Assembly: GCF_026191725.2 (NCBI RefSeq)
Contig: NZ_CP120863.1
Coordinates: 2,522,001 to 2,586,000, forward strand
Origin: Roseibium porphyridii
GTDB lineage: Bacteria > Pseudomonadota > Alphaproteobacteria > Rhizobiales > Stappiaceae
Length of the DNA stretch: 64,000 bases
Direction of reading: 5' to 3'
In this document: positions 52,446 to 61,910 of the stretch, in pieces
How positions within the stretch are numbered: position 1 is the first letter of the stretch
Layout: every line of letters starts with the position of its first letter
Translations under genes and position numbers: made by a program
The notes under the pieces: generated by a model
The model's database searches: none
The model's input: the letters and a program-made list of their open reading frames with translations, nothing else
What the model was told of the DNA's origin: nothing

Positions 52446-53210
52446 ATGACGTTTGAAGCCTATCTCCTCGCCGCACTGGCTGTTTTTCTGACCGGCATCT
52501 CCAAAAGTGGATTTGCGGGTGGTCTGGGCATACTCGGTGTCCCACTCGTCGCCTTGACCATGCCACCGCAATCGGCGGCAACGCTGTTGCTCCCGGTTCT
52601 TCTCTTGATTGACATTGTTTCGGTCTGGCGTTTTCGTGCCTCCTGGAAGGCGCGAACGATTATGGCTCTTCTTCCGGGTGCCGGCATCGGGATCGGTCTC
52701 GGAATGATCGGGTTTTCAAGCCTCGATCCCAACCTGTTAAAGATCGGCATCGGGCTGTTGGCGCTCTGGTTTGTGGTACGCCAGGTCTTTGGAGACAAAA
52801 CAGTTGCGGGCACACTTGGACGTCTGGGCGCCGCGAAAATCTTCGTTGCAAGCCTTGTGTCGGGATTCGCCGGATTTGTGGCGCATGCAGGCGGTCCGCC
52901 GATAAAAGGAACGATCCTCAGCCTGGGGTTGGGCAAGTCAGCGTTTGTGGGAACAAATGCGATGTTCTTCTTCATCCTCAATCTTGCAAAGGCAGGTGGG
53001 TATGCTTCACTTGGGTTGTTTTCGGTTTCTGGTCTTTTGTCGTCCGCCGCTCTCGTCCCTTTTACGCTGATGGGTATCTGGGCAGGCTTTGCGCTGCATG
53101 ACAGGGTACCGCAGCGCCTGTTCGTGCGCATGGCTTTTGGCCTGCTTGCCCTTGCCGGTCTGAACCTCCTGGTCTTTGGGGGAGCGGGGCTGTTGACGGG
53201 AGCGGTCTGA
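52446..53210 (+). CDS. TauE/SafE-family sulfite/organosulfonate exporter-like permease
   Basis: 254 residues from ATG 52446 with about eight membrane segments arranged as an internal repeat (AVFLTGISKSGFAGGLGILGVPLVAL; KIFVASLVSGFAGFVAHAGGPPIKGTIL), the TauE/SafE signature including the FAGG and HAGGPP blocks. Members export sulfite, sulfoacetate or related organosulfur anions. The divergent LysR gene suggests substrate-induced control. There are no taurine or sulfonate degradation genes in this window. Confidence 0.9.
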   Translation: MTFEAYLLAALAVFLTGISKSGFAGGLGILGVPLVALTMPPQSAATLLLPVLLLIDIVSVWRFRASWKARTIMALLPGAGIGIGLGMIGFSSLDPNLLKIGIGLLALWFVVRQVFGDKTVAGTLGRLGAAKIFVASLVSGFAGFVAHAGGPPIKGTILSLGLGKSAFVGTNAMFFFILNLAKAGGYASLGLFSVSGLLSSAALVPFTLMGIWAGFALHDRVPQRLFVRMAFGLLALAGLNLLVFGGAGLLTGAV

Positions 53211-53316
53211 TCGGCACTGCATCTGGTCGTGAGAATGCGATCACCAATCCGTTAGTGTCAGTTGATGCCGTCGCGCGACATACTTCTCTTGCTTCGTTTA
53301 TCCATCTGGGGGTGGG

Positions 53317-53874
53317 ATGTCTCGTCTGCTAGCAGTTCTTTGTGTCGGTTTTCTTATGTCGTCGCCTGCAGTTGCCACTGTGATCAACGGCGAAGTTCTG
53401 CGCCAAAATGGAAATGGCGAATTCAAGTTGCTCGATACGTCGGTTCCGTTTTCGGTTGGACATGACAACTTCAACACAGATCATCTTTATGCATTCGACG
53501 AGGATCAGAACATACTTTTGAGCGAGCCGATCAGGGTCGATATCGGCGGTGATCGCGGCATGATCCCGCAAGGAACAACGGTCGCGAGCCACTATGTCTT
53601 TTTTGACAGCTTGTCCGGCGTTCACGAGGGGTATGTGGATTTTGATGCTCCAATTCTTGGAATTGCAGCGCTCCCAGATACCCTGGACGCGACTGATTTC
53701 CTGGCAAACAACTCCGTGAATTACATCAGCACTGATCTCAGGGGATTGGAACCAGGTGACTATGTCTGGATCGATCCCGACGATCCATTTCGTCTCTGGG
53801 TGCTTTGGGCAGGATCTTCACCGGGAGACTACATCCGTGTCTTTACCGAAAAATCGCTGGGTGCGATGATGTAA
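53317..53874 (+). CDS. Secreted protein, function unknown
   Basis: 185 residues from ATG 53317 behind GGGGGTGGG. Signal peptide MSRLLAVLCVGFLMSSPAVA, mature start near TVINGEVLRQNGNGEFKLLD. The mature domain is beta-rich with Gly/Asp loops (FSVGHDNFNTDHLYAFDEDQN, RVDIGGDRGMIPQGTTVASHYVFFD, DYVWIDPDDPFRLWVLW), probably extracellular or periplasmic. It has no C-terminal sorting helix. I do not recognise the family. Solitary, with the TauE-type gene upstream and a convergent GNAT gene downstream. Confidence 0.7.
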   Translation: MSRLLAVLCVGFLMSSPAVATVINGEVLRQNGNGEFKLLDTSVPFSVGHDNFNTDHLYAFDEDQNILLSEPIRVDIGGDRGMIPQGTTVASHYVFFDSLSGVHEGYVDFDAPILGIAALPDTLDATDFLANNSVNYISTDLRGLEPGDYVWIDPDDPFRLWVLWAGSSPGDYIRVFTEKSLGAMM

Positions 53875-54030
53875 GCGCCAAAAACAAGCGGCATGATGGG
53901 TTTGAGCCCGCCAAAACTACTTTTCCAATTCTATATGCCTTTGCCTTGAGTTTCGCCTAGTGCGTTCGCTGTGCGATTGTTCAACTCTTCCAGACTGCTT
54001 TCGGAATAAATCGAAATACACTTCAAAAGC

Positions 54031-54474
54031 TCATGGCAGAATTTTCAGCATCAGGGGATTACGCTTACTGCTGTCGATTATATGCCAGCCTAGCTTTTCG
54101 TAGAAAGTAATGGCGTCTTTTGCGGCCTGTGTCTTCAATTGCCTAATGCCCCTGTTCGCTGCAAATGTTTCGATTTCCTGCATCATAGCAGTGCCGATCC
54201 CTTGCCTTTGAAAGTTTGGCAAGATTGCTACTAGCCGCACAACACCGAGAGTGTTTTCATTTTCCTGATCAAGGCGGACTGTTCCAACAGGTTGATCGTC
54301 CCACAAGAATAAGAGCGGAATGTTTTGCTCCTTGTACTCGTCGGGATGATTTTCATCATACCCGTTCCGGCCCCGCAATTCGTAGAGAACGTGCTGTCTG
54401 ATGGAATGGTAGGTACTCCAATGCGTCTCGCTTTCAACTCGCAACAGTCTTGTCTTCATCGCCATCTCGCGCAT
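54031..54474 (-). CDS. GNAT acetyltransferase
   Basis: 147 residues from ATG 54474; ATG 54465 and ATG 54459 (MKTRLLRVESE) are equally possible starts. The acetyl-CoA-binding motif A is VVRLVAILPNFQRQGIGTAMMQEIETFA (Q-x-x-G-I-G), followed by AKDAITFYEKLGWHII in the usual place. The N-terminal region HSIRQHVLYELRGRNGYDENHPDE is seen in uncharacterised GNATs. The substrate is unknown. Confidence 0.88.
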   Translation of the reverse strand: MREMAMKTRLLRVESETHWSTYHSIRQHVLYELRGRNGYDENHPDEYKEQNIPLLFLWDDQPVGTVRLDQENENTLGVVRLVAILPNFQRQGIGTAMMQEIETFAANRGIRQLKTQAAKDAITFYEKLGWHIIDSSKRNPLMLKILP

Positions 54475-54689
54475 CTGCCTCGACTTGGAGATGGTGCTTT
54501 ATCATTGAAACCTGCACAATCCTTGCTTGCTAATGATAAGCTTCATTGACCATTTGTGAGTGTCCCTGATTGATTGATTTAAGCAATAATCGAAAATAGT
54601 TTTTCCTTTTTTTATAAAATACCAGCTGATCTGACTCAATATTCGCGCCGTACTCAGCCCTGTAATTCGACAAATCAGGAGTAGAGTCC

Positions 54690-55199
54690 ATGAAAAAGAG
54701 CGTCCTCGCGCTAGCAGCATCATTGTGTCTTTTTGCAAGTACTTCAAACGCAAAGACAATCGTAGATATCGCCGGAGGCGATGAGCGTTTCAGTACTTTG
54801 GTCGCTGCTGTTCAAGCCGCTGGACTACAGGACGCCTTGCAGGGACCAGGCCCGTTCACGGTGTTCGCTCCCGTCAATGACGCATTTGCTGCACTTCCCG
54901 AAGGCACGGTGGAAACCCTTCTCAAGCCGGAAAACAAGGATCAGCTGACCAACGTCCTGCTTTATCACGTTGACGACCGTAAGCTGACTTCGAGCAACAT
55001 TCCGGTTGGTTCAAACTACTTCAAGCCGCTTTTGACCAGCGAGCGCACCTGCATCACGCGCTCGGGTGACGGCGTTCAAATCGCAGACGGCAGCGGAGCG
55101 TCTGCAAATGTCATCATTGCTGACATTCAAGCCGAGAACGGCGTGATCCATGTCATCGACAAAGTGCTGCTGCCGGGTGACAGGCCTGCCTGCCACTAA
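54690..55199 (+). CDS. Secreted fasciclin-domain protein
   Basis: 169 residues from ATG 54690. Signal peptide MKKSVLALAASLCLFASTSNA. One FAS1 domain fills the rest: FSTLVAAVQAAGLQDALQGPGPFTVFAPVNDAFAALP (H1 box) and ANVIIADIQAENGVIHVIDKVLLP (H2 box), with YHVDDRKL between. The usual 'YH' motif is intact. FAS1 proteins promote adhesion to surfaces or partner cells. A strong terminator follows, so the gene is a single unit. Confidence 0.93.
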   Translation: MKKSVLALAASLCLFASTSNAKTIVDIAGGDERFSTLVAAVQAAGLQDALQGPGPFTVFAPVNDAFAALPEGTVETLLKPENKDQLTNVLLYHVDDRKLTSSNIPVGSNYFKPLLTSERTCITRSGDGVQIADGSGASANVIIADIQAENGVIHVIDKVLLPGDRPACH

Positions 55200-55221
55200 G
55201 AAATCTGGCATTCCTGCCCCG

Positions 55222-55252
55222 AAAGGCCCGCAGTTACTGCGGGCCTTTTTGC
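55222..55252 (+). terminator. Rho-independent terminator after fasciclin gene
   Basis: AAAGGCCCGCAG and CTGCGGGCCTTT form a 12-bp perfect stem over a 3-nt loop, followed by further T residues. Confidence 0.92.
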
Positions 55253-55351
55253 GTTCTGGAAGCCGACTCCGCGTTTCGGTCTTTCGGGGTCGACGCATTC
55301 TGACCAAACCATGTCGCAAATGTTCCTCGTGCTTGCATCTTTCATCTAATT

Positions 55352-55373
55352 GATATAAAGATATCTTTATATC
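55352..55373. promoter_or_regulatory. 22-bp perfect palindrome, probable SahR-like operator
   Basis: The half-site GATATAAAGAT is followed directly by its exact inverse, ATCTTTATATC. It lies 31 bp upstream of the chosen ATG of the ArsR-type regulator that heads the metF-metH operon, overlapping where its promoter must be. Autoregulation by that protein is the simplest reading. Confidence 0.75.
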
Positions 55374-55404
55374 GACATTGATGCTTGATGAGCAGTACGT
55401 GAGC

Positions 55405-56415
55405 ATGACCGACGAGCAGACACTTTCCGTAGACGATACCCTGGCCGCTTTGAGGGCCGTGGGAGAGGCAACGCGTTTGCGTCTTGTGGCGCTTCTGGCG
55501 GAAAGTGAACTCACCGTGAAGGATGCGACAGCAATCCTTGGGCAAAGCCAGCCTCGCATCTCCCGGCACCTGAAGCTGCTTGCTGAAGCCGATCTCATCA
55601 AACGCTACCCGGAAGGATCCTGGGTCTATTATCGCCTGGCCGATGGACCGGAGGGAGAACTCGTGCGCGGGCTCGTTGCGCGCATCTCAAAGGACGATCC
55701 GGTCCTTGCCGCTGATCAAGAGCGTTTCCAGGCTATTCGCAAGGCCAAGGCCGAAGAAGCTGCGGCTTACTTCGCAGCACGGGCATTGACCTGGGATCGG
55801 GAGCGTTCTTTGCATGTGTCAGAAGACGATGTGGAAGCTGCGATGCGCAAAGCGCTCGGCGAAACACCCTTCCAGACCTTTCTTGACCTTGGAACCGGAA
55901 CAGGCCGCTTGCTTGAACTCTTTTCCGATCAATATGTCTCTGCGCTCGGCATTGATGCATCCCATGACATGCTTGCCGTTGCGCGCGCCAATCTTGCAAA
56001 AGCCGGTCTGGTCAACGCGCAGGTTCGCCACGGCGATGTTTACGCGCTGAACGTGCCGCCGCGCTCATTCGATGTCGTGGCCATTCATCAGGTGCTGCAC
56101 TTCTTGGACGATCCGGCCAGGGCTCTGAGCGAAGCGGCTCGGGCGTTGCGCCCGGGTGGTCGGCTCATCGTAATCGATTTCGCCCCGCACGAATTGGAGT
56201 TTCTGCGTGAGAACCACGCCCATCGGCGGCTTGGTTTTGCGCAAGACCAAATGGAGCGTTGGCTGGAAGCTCTTGATCTCGACCTGGAGCAGGTGACTGA
56301 CCTCGTTCCCGGCGATGACAGCGAAACAAACCTGACTGTTACTCTTTGGCTGGCCCGCGACCGCCGTGTCGTTACGGATCTGCCGGCTCCGAATTCTTCC
56401 CGAGAGGTTGCTTGA
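55405..56415 (+). CDS. ArsR HTH-SAM methyltransferase fusion regulator, SahR-like
   Basis: 336 residues from ATG 55405; ATG 55381 or GTG 55399 are alternatives but lie close to the palindrome and have no ribosome binding site. Residues about 10-90 are an ArsR winged helix (LRAVGEATRLRLVALLAESELTVKDATAILGQSQPRISRHLKLL). Residues about 145-270 are a class I methyltransferase-type domain (TFLDLGTGTGRLLELF, ALGIDASHDMLAVARANL, FDVVAIHQVLHFLDDP). This architecture in front of metF and metH matches SahR, the S-adenosylhomocysteine-responsive regulator of methionine-cycle genes in Proteobacteria. The methyltransferase-type domain likely senses SAH rather than acting as an enzyme. metF starts two bases after the stop. 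Confidence 0.85.
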   Translation: MTDEQTLSVDDTLAALRAVGEATRLRLVALLAESELTVKDATAILGQSQPRISRHLKLLAEADLIKRYPEGSWVYYRLADGPEGELVRGLVARISKDDPVLAADQERFQAIRKAKAEEAAAYFAARALTWDRERSLHVSEDDVEAAMRKALGETPFQTFLDLGTGTGRLLELFSDQYVSALGIDASHDMLAVARANLAKAGLVNAQVRHGDVYALNVPPRSFDVVAIHQVLHFLDDPARALSEAARALRPGGRLIVIDFAPHELEFLRENHAHRRLGFAQDQMERWLEALDLDLEQVTDLVPGDDSETNLTVTLWLARDRRVVTDLPAPNSSREVA

Positions 56416-56417
56416 TT

Positions 56418-57329
56418 ATGAATTCCGTTTCCAACCGCAGGTCCCATCAGGCCGCGCCAACGCCAATTACGGCGTCCTTTGAATTTTTCCCGCCGAAGTC
56501 CGACAAGATGGCGGAAACGCTTTGGAATACGGTGCAGCGTCTGGCGCCGCTTCATCCTTCTTTTGTGTCCGTGACCTACGGGGCAGGTGGATCAACCCGT
56601 GAGCGGACACACAAGACAGTTGAACGTATTTTGAAGGAAACCGACCTTGCGCCAGCCGCACACCTGACCTGTGTCGGTGCGTCACAGGAAGAAATTGACG
56701 GGATCGTCAAAGACTACTGGGATCTGGGCGTTCGTCATCTGGTCGCGCTGCGCGGTGATCCTCTTGAGGGCATAGGCACGCGCTATACACCTCACAACAA
56801 CGGTTATCCTTATGCTTCCGACCTTGTTTCGGGGATCAAGAAAATTGCCAATTTCGACATCTCGGTTTCCGGTTATCCGGAAAAGCATCCGGAAAGCGGA
56901 AGCTGGCAGACCGAAATCGACAATCTGAAACGCAAGGTCGATGCGGGCGCTGACCGGATCATCACCCAGTACTTCTTCGACAATGACGTGTTCGATGCTT
57001 ATCTGGACCGGATTGCGGCAGCCGGCATCAACATTCCCGTAATCCCCGGCATCCTGCCGATCCATAATTTTGAACAGACCATGGTGTTTTCGGCCAAGTG
57101 TGGCACGTCCATTCCGCAATGGCTTGCACGCCGCTTTGCCGGTCTGAGCAACGATCCTGAAACACGCAAACTGGTCGGAGTTTCGGTTGCTTGTGAGCAG
57201 GCCATGGACCTGGTCGATCGCGGCATCAATGATTTCCACTTCTACACAATGAACCGTGCCGATCTCACCTATGCCATCTGTCACATGCTGGGCATGGGCC
57301 AGAGCGAGCAAAAAGGTCTGGCTGCCTGA
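56418..57329 (+). CDS. metF: 5,10-methylenetetrahydrofolate reductase
   Basis: 303 residues from ATG 56418 behind AGAGG. MetF reduces methylene-THF to methyl-THF with FAD, feeding methionine synthase. Family segments are SFEFFPPKSDKMAETLW (N-terminal strand with catalytic Glu region), FVSVTYGAGGSTRERT, HLVALRGDPLEG, AGADRIITQYFFDNDVF and GILPI. No membrane or signal segments. The placement between the SahR-like regulator and metH fits joint control of the methyl cycle. Confidence 0.96.
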   Translation: MNSVSNRRSHQAAPTPITASFEFFPPKSDKMAETLWNTVQRLAPLHPSFVSVTYGAGGSTRERTHKTVERILKETDLAPAAHLTCVGASQEEIDGIVKDYWDLGVRHLVALRGDPLEGIGTRYTPHNNGYPYASDLVSGIKKIANFDISVSGYPEKHPESGSWQTEIDNLKRKVDAGADRIITQYFFDNDVFDAYLDRIAAAGINIPVIPGILPIHNFEQTMVFSAKCGTSIPQWLARRFAGLSNDPETRKLVGVSVACEQAMDLVDRGINDFHFYTMNRADLTYAICHMLGMGQSEQKGLAA

Positions 57330-57475
57330 CCGGAAACCGGTCGCAGCGTTCGAGAAACTCTCAATGGCGAGGCCGCAAACTTCGCGGCCCGCGTTACGTT
57401 TAAAATTGATAAGCGCAAGCTGACCCCAAAACACGTCGCCGCGCTTGAAAAGCAGATCCTCCGGAAGGAAAAACA

Positions 57476-60400
57476 GTGAAAACCTCCGATGCCTTTGAGC
57501 GCCTCAACGACCTTGCAAAGTCCCGCATTCTTGTGTTGGACGGTGCAATGGGAACGGAGATCCAGCTGCTCAAACTGGACGAGGCTGCCTATCGAGGGTC
57601 CCGTTTCGCGGACTGGCCGAGTGACGTCAAAGGCAACAATGACCTGCTCAGCCTCACGCAACCCGAAGCAATCCGGCAGATCCATATCGACTATCTGGAA
57701 GCCGGTGCTGACATCGTCGAGACGAACACCTTTTCCTCCACGACCATTGCCCAGGCTGATTACGGGATGGAGGAACTGGCCTACGAACTGAATTTTGAAA
57801 GCGCACGACTTGCACGCGAAGCCTGCGACCAGGTTATGGCCAACGATCCGTCTCGGCCGTGTTTCGTTGCAGGAGCCCTTGGGCCGACCAACCGGACCGC
57901 ATCCATCTCCCCGGACGTTAACAACCCCGGCTACCGCGCTGTATCTTTTGATGATTTACGGATCGCATATGCAGAAGCTGCTCGAGGCCTTATCGCCGGT
58001 GGTGCTGATCTTCTGCTTGTCGAAACCATTTTCGATACGCTGAATGCAAAGGCGGCTCTTTTCGGCATTGATGAGGTTTTTGAGGAAACAGGTCAAAAAC
58101 TTCCAGTGATCGTCTCCGGTACGATTACCGATCTTTCCGGCCGTACGTTGTCGGGTCAGACACCTGAAGCGTTCTGGAATTCGGTGCGGCATACGCAGCC
58201 GCTCGCGATTGGTTTGAACTGTGCCCTTGGCGCCAAGGAAATGCGCGCGCATGTGGATGAGCTGGGACGGGTTGCCGATACCCTGGTATGCGCTTATCCG
58301 AATGCAGGTCTGCCAAATGAGTTCGGTGAATACGACGAGAGTCCCGAACATATGGCAGGGTTGATCGAGGAGTTCGCATCGGCGGGCCTTGTCAACCTGG
58401 TTGGGGGCTGTTGCGGCACCACACCGGCGCATATTCGCGCGATTGCCGAAGCGGTTGCTGACAAGGCACCGCGTGCAATTCCAGAAATAGATCGGCATAT
58501 GCGCCTGTCGGGTCTTGAGCCCTTTGTCGTCACAAAGGAAACCAATTTCGTCAATGTGGGCGAACGCACCAATGTGACAGGCTCTGCGCGCTTCCGGAAG
58601 CTGATCAAGGAAGGCGACTATGCCACGGCACTCGACGTGGCGCGCCAGCAAGTGGAAAATGGCGCTCAGATCATCGACATCAACATGGATGAGGGGCTGC
58701 TGGATTCCGAGGAAGCCATGGTCACGTTCCTGAACCTCGTTGCGGCCGAACCGGATATCGCCAAAGTGCCGATTATGATCGACAGCTCCAAGTGGACCGT
58801 GATCGAGGCAGGCTTGAAATGCATTCAAGGCAAAGGCGTCGTCAATTCCATCTCGCTGAAAGAAGGCGAAGAGGCTTTCATCGAGCAGGCGAAGCTTGTC
58901 CGGCGCTACGGAGCAGCCGTGGTGGTGATGGCATTTGACGAGGATGGTCAGGCCGACACGTTCGAACGCAAGACCGAGATTTGTGCCCGATCCTACAAAG
59001 TGTTGACTGAGAAAGTTGGTTTTCCGCCGGAAGACATTGTCTTCGATCCTAATATCTTCGCCGTTGCGACTGGGATCGAAGAGCATAACAACTACGGTGT
59101 CGATTTCATTGAGGCGACTGGCTGGATCCGCGAAAACCTGGCTCATGCGCATGTGTCGGGTGGGGTATCCAATCTGTCCTTTTCCTTTAGGGGCAACGAG
59201 GCCGTGCGTGAAGCAATGCATTCGGTCTTCCTCTACCACGCCATCAAGCGCGGCATGGATATGGGCATCGTCAATGCCGGGCAGCTGGCGGTTTACAACG
59301 ATCTGGAAAGCGAGCTGCGGGAGCTCTGCGAAGACGTGGTGCTGAACCGACGGGACGATGCCACGGACCGTATGCTGGAAGCAGCAGAGCGTTGGAAAGG
59401 TGAGGGTGGCAAGCGGAAAGAAGCCGATCTGACCTGGCGCACCTGGGGTGTTGCCAAACGCCTCGAACACGCGCTGGTTCACGGCATTTCCGACTATGTC
59501 GTCGAAGACACTGAAGAAGCCAGACAAGCATTCGATCGTCCGCTTCACGTTATTGAAGGTCCGTTGATGGACGGTATGAACGTGGTCGGCGATCTTTTCG
59601 GATCCGGGCAAATGTTCTTGCCGCAGGTCGTCAAATCCGCTCGCGTGATGAAAAAAGCGGTCGCTTACCTGATGCCCTTCATGGAGAAGGAAAAGGAAGA
59701 GCAAGGCCTTACAGGGCATTCTTCCGCCGGCAAGATCCTGATGGCAACGGTCAAGGGCGACGTGCACGACATCGGCAAGAACATTGTCGGTGTCGTACTC
59801 CAGTGCAATAATTTTGAGGTGATTGATCTGGGTGTCATGGTGTCTGCCGCCAAGATCCTGGAAACAGCCAAAGCCGAAAAAGTCGACATGGTCGGACTGT
59901 CTGGTCTGATCACGCCGTCGCTCGACGAAATGTGTCACGTTGCGGCCGAGTTGGAGCGCGAAGGGCTGGACGTTCCGCTTCTGATTGGTGGTGCCACCAC
60001 TTCCAAGATCCACACGGCTGTAAAAATCCATCCGAATTACGAGCGGGGGCAGGCGATCTACGTTACCGATGCTGGCCGTGCCGTTGGCGTGGCCTCCAAG
60101 CTGATGAGCGAGGGCGGGCGTGAGCCTTATTTTGCGAATGTACGTGCCGAATATGCCGACATAGCTGAGAAACACGCAGCCGGGCGCGGCAGTCAGAAGC
60201 GCACTTCGCTTGCAGATGCGCGCAAGAATGCCTTTCAGTCCGATTTTGCCGGCAAGCCGCCTGTTGAGCCCAAGAAACCGGGGTCAACAGTCTTTGACGA
60301 TTTCCCCCTGGAAGAGCTCGTTCCGCTTATTGACTGGACACCCTTTTTCGCAACGTGGGAAATCAAGGGCCGGTACCCGGCTGTGCTGACAGACAACCGT

Positions 60401-61204
60401 TACGGTCCGGCGGCCAAAGCGCTTTACGATGATGCCCGGCGGATGCTTGACGAAATCGTTGAGAAGAAACTTCTGACAGCACGTGGAGTTGCTTCCTTAT
60501 GGCCAGCCAATGCAGTTGGCGATGACGTCCGAGTGTTTACAGACGAAGGCCGCACTGAGACGCTCGCCACTTTTCATACGCTGCGTCAGCAGATGGCTCG
60601 CTCGGCTGGTGGACGCGCAAACGTGGCGCTTAGTGACTTCGTCGCTCCGCTGGATAGCGGGATTAAGGACTGGGTTGGCGGTTTTGCCGTCACCGCAGGC
60701 CATGGCGAGGATGACCTAGCTGCCCGGTATGCAAAGGAAGGGGATGACTACAACAAGATCCTTTCGCAGGCTCTGGCGGACCGGCTGGCTGAAGCGTTTG
60801 CAGAAAAGCTTCATCAGATCGTGCGCACGGACTTGTGGGGATATGCAGCGGATGAGACCCTGCAGGTTGAAGATATCATCGGCGAAAAATATCAGGGTAT
60901 TCGTCCTGCCGCAGGCTATCCTGCTCAGCCAGATCACACTGAAAAGGACACTTTGTTCAGACTGCTTGATGCGGAACGGTTGACCGGCATACAGCTTACC
61001 GAAAGTCGTGCGATGTTGCCGGGATCGTCTGTTTCCGGGCTCTATTTCAGCCATGCTGACAGCCACTATTTCGGTGTTGGCAAGATCGAAAAGGACCAGG
61101 TGGAAGACTATGCCGAACGCAAGTTGTGGGATGTTGCCTACGCCGAGCGCTGGCTGGCTCCGATCCTGAACTACGACCCGGCTCGGATGGAAGCGGCTGA
61201 ATAG
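57476..61204 (+). CDS. metH: Cobalamin-dependent methionine synthase
   Basis: 1242 residues, full length, starting at GTG 57476 behind GGAAGGA. It transfers the methyl group of methyl-THF to homocysteine via B12. Domains in order: homocysteine-binding ([12 protein letters not shown] to [14 protein letters not shown], zinc-binding Cys pair near residue 308), pterin-binding ([15 protein letters not shown] to about 600), cobalamin-binding with [16 protein letters not shown] (the DxHxxG motif holding the lower His ligand) and the C-terminal SAM-dependent reactivation domain (about 900 to the end, [15 protein letters not shown]). It is the last gene of the SahR-like/metF/metH run and ends at a terminator. 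Confidence 0.97.
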   Translation: MKTSDAFERLNDLAKSRILVLDGAMGTEIQLLKLDEAAYRGSRFADWPSDVKGNNDLLSLTQPEAIRQIHIDYLEAGADIVETNTFSSTTIAQADYGMEELAYELNFESARLAREACDQVMANDPSRPCFVAGALGPTNRTASISPDVNNPGYRAVSFDDLRIAYAEAARGLIAGGADLLLVETIFDTLNAKAALFGIDEVFEETGQKLPVIVSGTITDLSGRTLSGQTPEAFWNSVRHTQPLAIGLNCALGAKEMRAHVDELGRVADTLVCAYPNAGLPNEFGEYDESPEHMAGLIEEFASAGLVNLVGGCCGTTPAHIRAIAEAVADKAPRAIPEIDRHMRLSGLEPFVVTKETNFVNVGERTNVTGSARFRKLIKEGDYATALDVARQQVENGAQIIDINMDEGLLDSEEAMVTFLNLVAAEPDIAKVPIMIDSSKWTVIEAGLKCIQGKGVVNSISLKEGEEAFIEQAKLVRRYGAAVVVMAFDEDGQADTFERKTEICARSYKVLTEKVGFPPEDIVFDPNIFAVATGIEEHNNYGVDFIEATGWIRENLAHAHVSGGVSNLSFSFRGNEAVREAMHSVFLYHAIKRGMDMGIVNAGQLAVYNDLESELRELCEDVVLNRRDDATDRMLEAAERWKGEGGKRKEADLTWRTWGVAKRLEHALVHGISDYVVEDTEEARQAFDRPLHVIEGPLMDGMNVVGDLFGSGQMFLPQVVKSARVMKKAVAYLMPFMEKEKEEQGLTGHSSAGKILMATVKGDVHDIGKNIVGVVLQCNNFEVIDLGVMVSAAKILETAKAEKVDMVGLSGLITPSLDEMCHVAAELEREGLDVPLLIGGATTSKIHTAVKIHPNYERGQAIYVTDAGRAVGVASKLMSEGGREPYFANVRAEYADIAEKHAAGRGSQKRTSLADARKNAFQSDFAGKPPVEPKKPGSTVFDDFPLEELVPLIDWTPFFATWEIKGRYPAVLTDNRYGPAAKALYDDARRMLDEIVEKKLLTARGVASLWPANAVGDDVRVFTDEGRTETLATFHTLRQQMARSAGGRANVALSDFVAPLDSGIKDWVGGFAVTAGHGEDDLAARYAKEGDDYNKILSQALADRLAEAFAEKLHQIVRTDLWGYAADETLQVEDIIGEKYQGIRPAAGYPAQPDHTEKDTLFRLLDAERLTGIQLTESRAMLPGSSVSGLYFSHADSHYFGVGKIEKDQVEDYAERKLWDVAYAERWLAPILNYDPARMEAAE

Positions 61205-61254
61205 AACGGTTGAAGGTCAATTCTTCAGCCAATTTGGATACGGACAGTTTAAAG

Positions 61255-61286
61255 GAAAAAAGCGGGCCAACAGGTCCGCTTTTTTA
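61255..61286. terminator. Terminator after metH
   Basis: AGCGGGCC and GGTCCGCT form a stem (one G-U pair) over a 4-nt loop, flanked by A6 and T6. It ends the metF-metH transcript and could act in both directions. Confidence 0.85.
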
Positions 61287-61640
61287 ATGTCGGTGCGTGT
61301 CTTGAAGTGCAGTCGTTCGAATTTGTGCTTCTGACCACATAAAGACCGGCAATGAACTTTGCCGCCTGTTTCTATAAAGCGGGTGTACCGGTGACCTTCG
61401 CGTCGCAGACCTGCCAATTCCTTGTAATTTGCAAACGTGCTGGCAACATCCGAGACATTCGAGCTGCCCACTACAACTTGCCTGTTATTTTTGCGTGTAA
61501 ATTAAATATCCTTGAGAAAATGACGTTTTTTTAATGAAAATGCACATAGTGCACTCTTGAAATGTGCACGGTGTGCACCTACTATTCATTTCATCACGCA
61601 GCTGCTTCGAAACTGAACGAGCTGCAGAAGGAGAAGAATA
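61287..61640. other. Leader of small gene with tandem inverted repeats
   Basis: This 354-bp stretch contains no convincing gene. TGCAC-ATA-GTGCA (61541-61553) and TGCAC-GGT-GTGCA (61565-61577) are two copies of one inverted-repeat motif, 24 bp centre to centre. They lie 64-100 bp upstream of the 51-codon gene that follows, within its probable promoter. Confidence 0.55.
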
Positions 61641-61796
61641 ATGAACGTGCACACGGCCAAAATCATGTTGGTTCGGCATCGCCAGGACTATAACCGGGAC
61701 CGCCTTCCGTGGTTGCCGTCACGTCTCTACCGTTCATGGCGCGAAGCCCTGCCAAATGTTCAGGAGGTTTTCAGAGCCTCCAGAAAACGGGCCTAA
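61641..61796 (+). CDS. Small basic protein, 51 residues, unknown
   Basis: ATG 61641 has an excellent site, AGAAGGAGAAG, upstream. The protein runs MNVHTAKIMLVRHRQDYNRDRLPWLPSR then LYRSWREALPNVQEVFRASRKRA. It is strongly basic (about twelve Arg/Lys), has four Trp/Tyr residues in its middle, and no membrane segment. It could bind nucleic acid. Tandem TGCAC-N3-GTGCA repeats upstream and a strong terminator downstream support a real, regulated gene. I do not recognise a family. Confidence 0.6.
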   Translation: MNVHTAKIMLVRHRQDYNRDRLPWLPSRLYRSWREALPNVQEVFRASRKRA

Positions 61797-61868
61797 CCCG
61801 ATCGGGCCCCAAGAATAACAAAATACCGCACGGCGTTCTTATGCCCCGAACGTCGCGACCTTTTAGAC

Positions 61869-61896
61869 AAAACCCGGCTTTTGCCGGGTTTTTTGT
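61869..61896. terminator. Bidirectional terminator
   Basis: AACCCGGC and GCCGGGTT with a TTTT loop, flanked by AAAA-type and T-runs. It separates the small gene (plus) from the LysE-family gene (minus). Confidence 0.88.
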
Positions 61897-61910
61897 TGTC
61901 GCGCGCACGC

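Noticed and set aside
57330..57475. Cobalamin or SAM riboswitch in front of metH
   Set aside because: The gap is 146 bp with a simple GGCCGC/GCGGCC hairpin; no B12-box or SAM-II-like core is visible.
57956..60175. Long minus-strand frame of 739 codons
   Set aside because: It lies wholly inside metH, whose protein is clearly conserved in the opposite frame. The length reflects GC-rich codon use.
61217..61471. Minus-strand frame of 84 codons next to metH
   Set aside because: It runs through the metH terminator hairpin, has a GTG start with a poor ribosome site and shows no domain.
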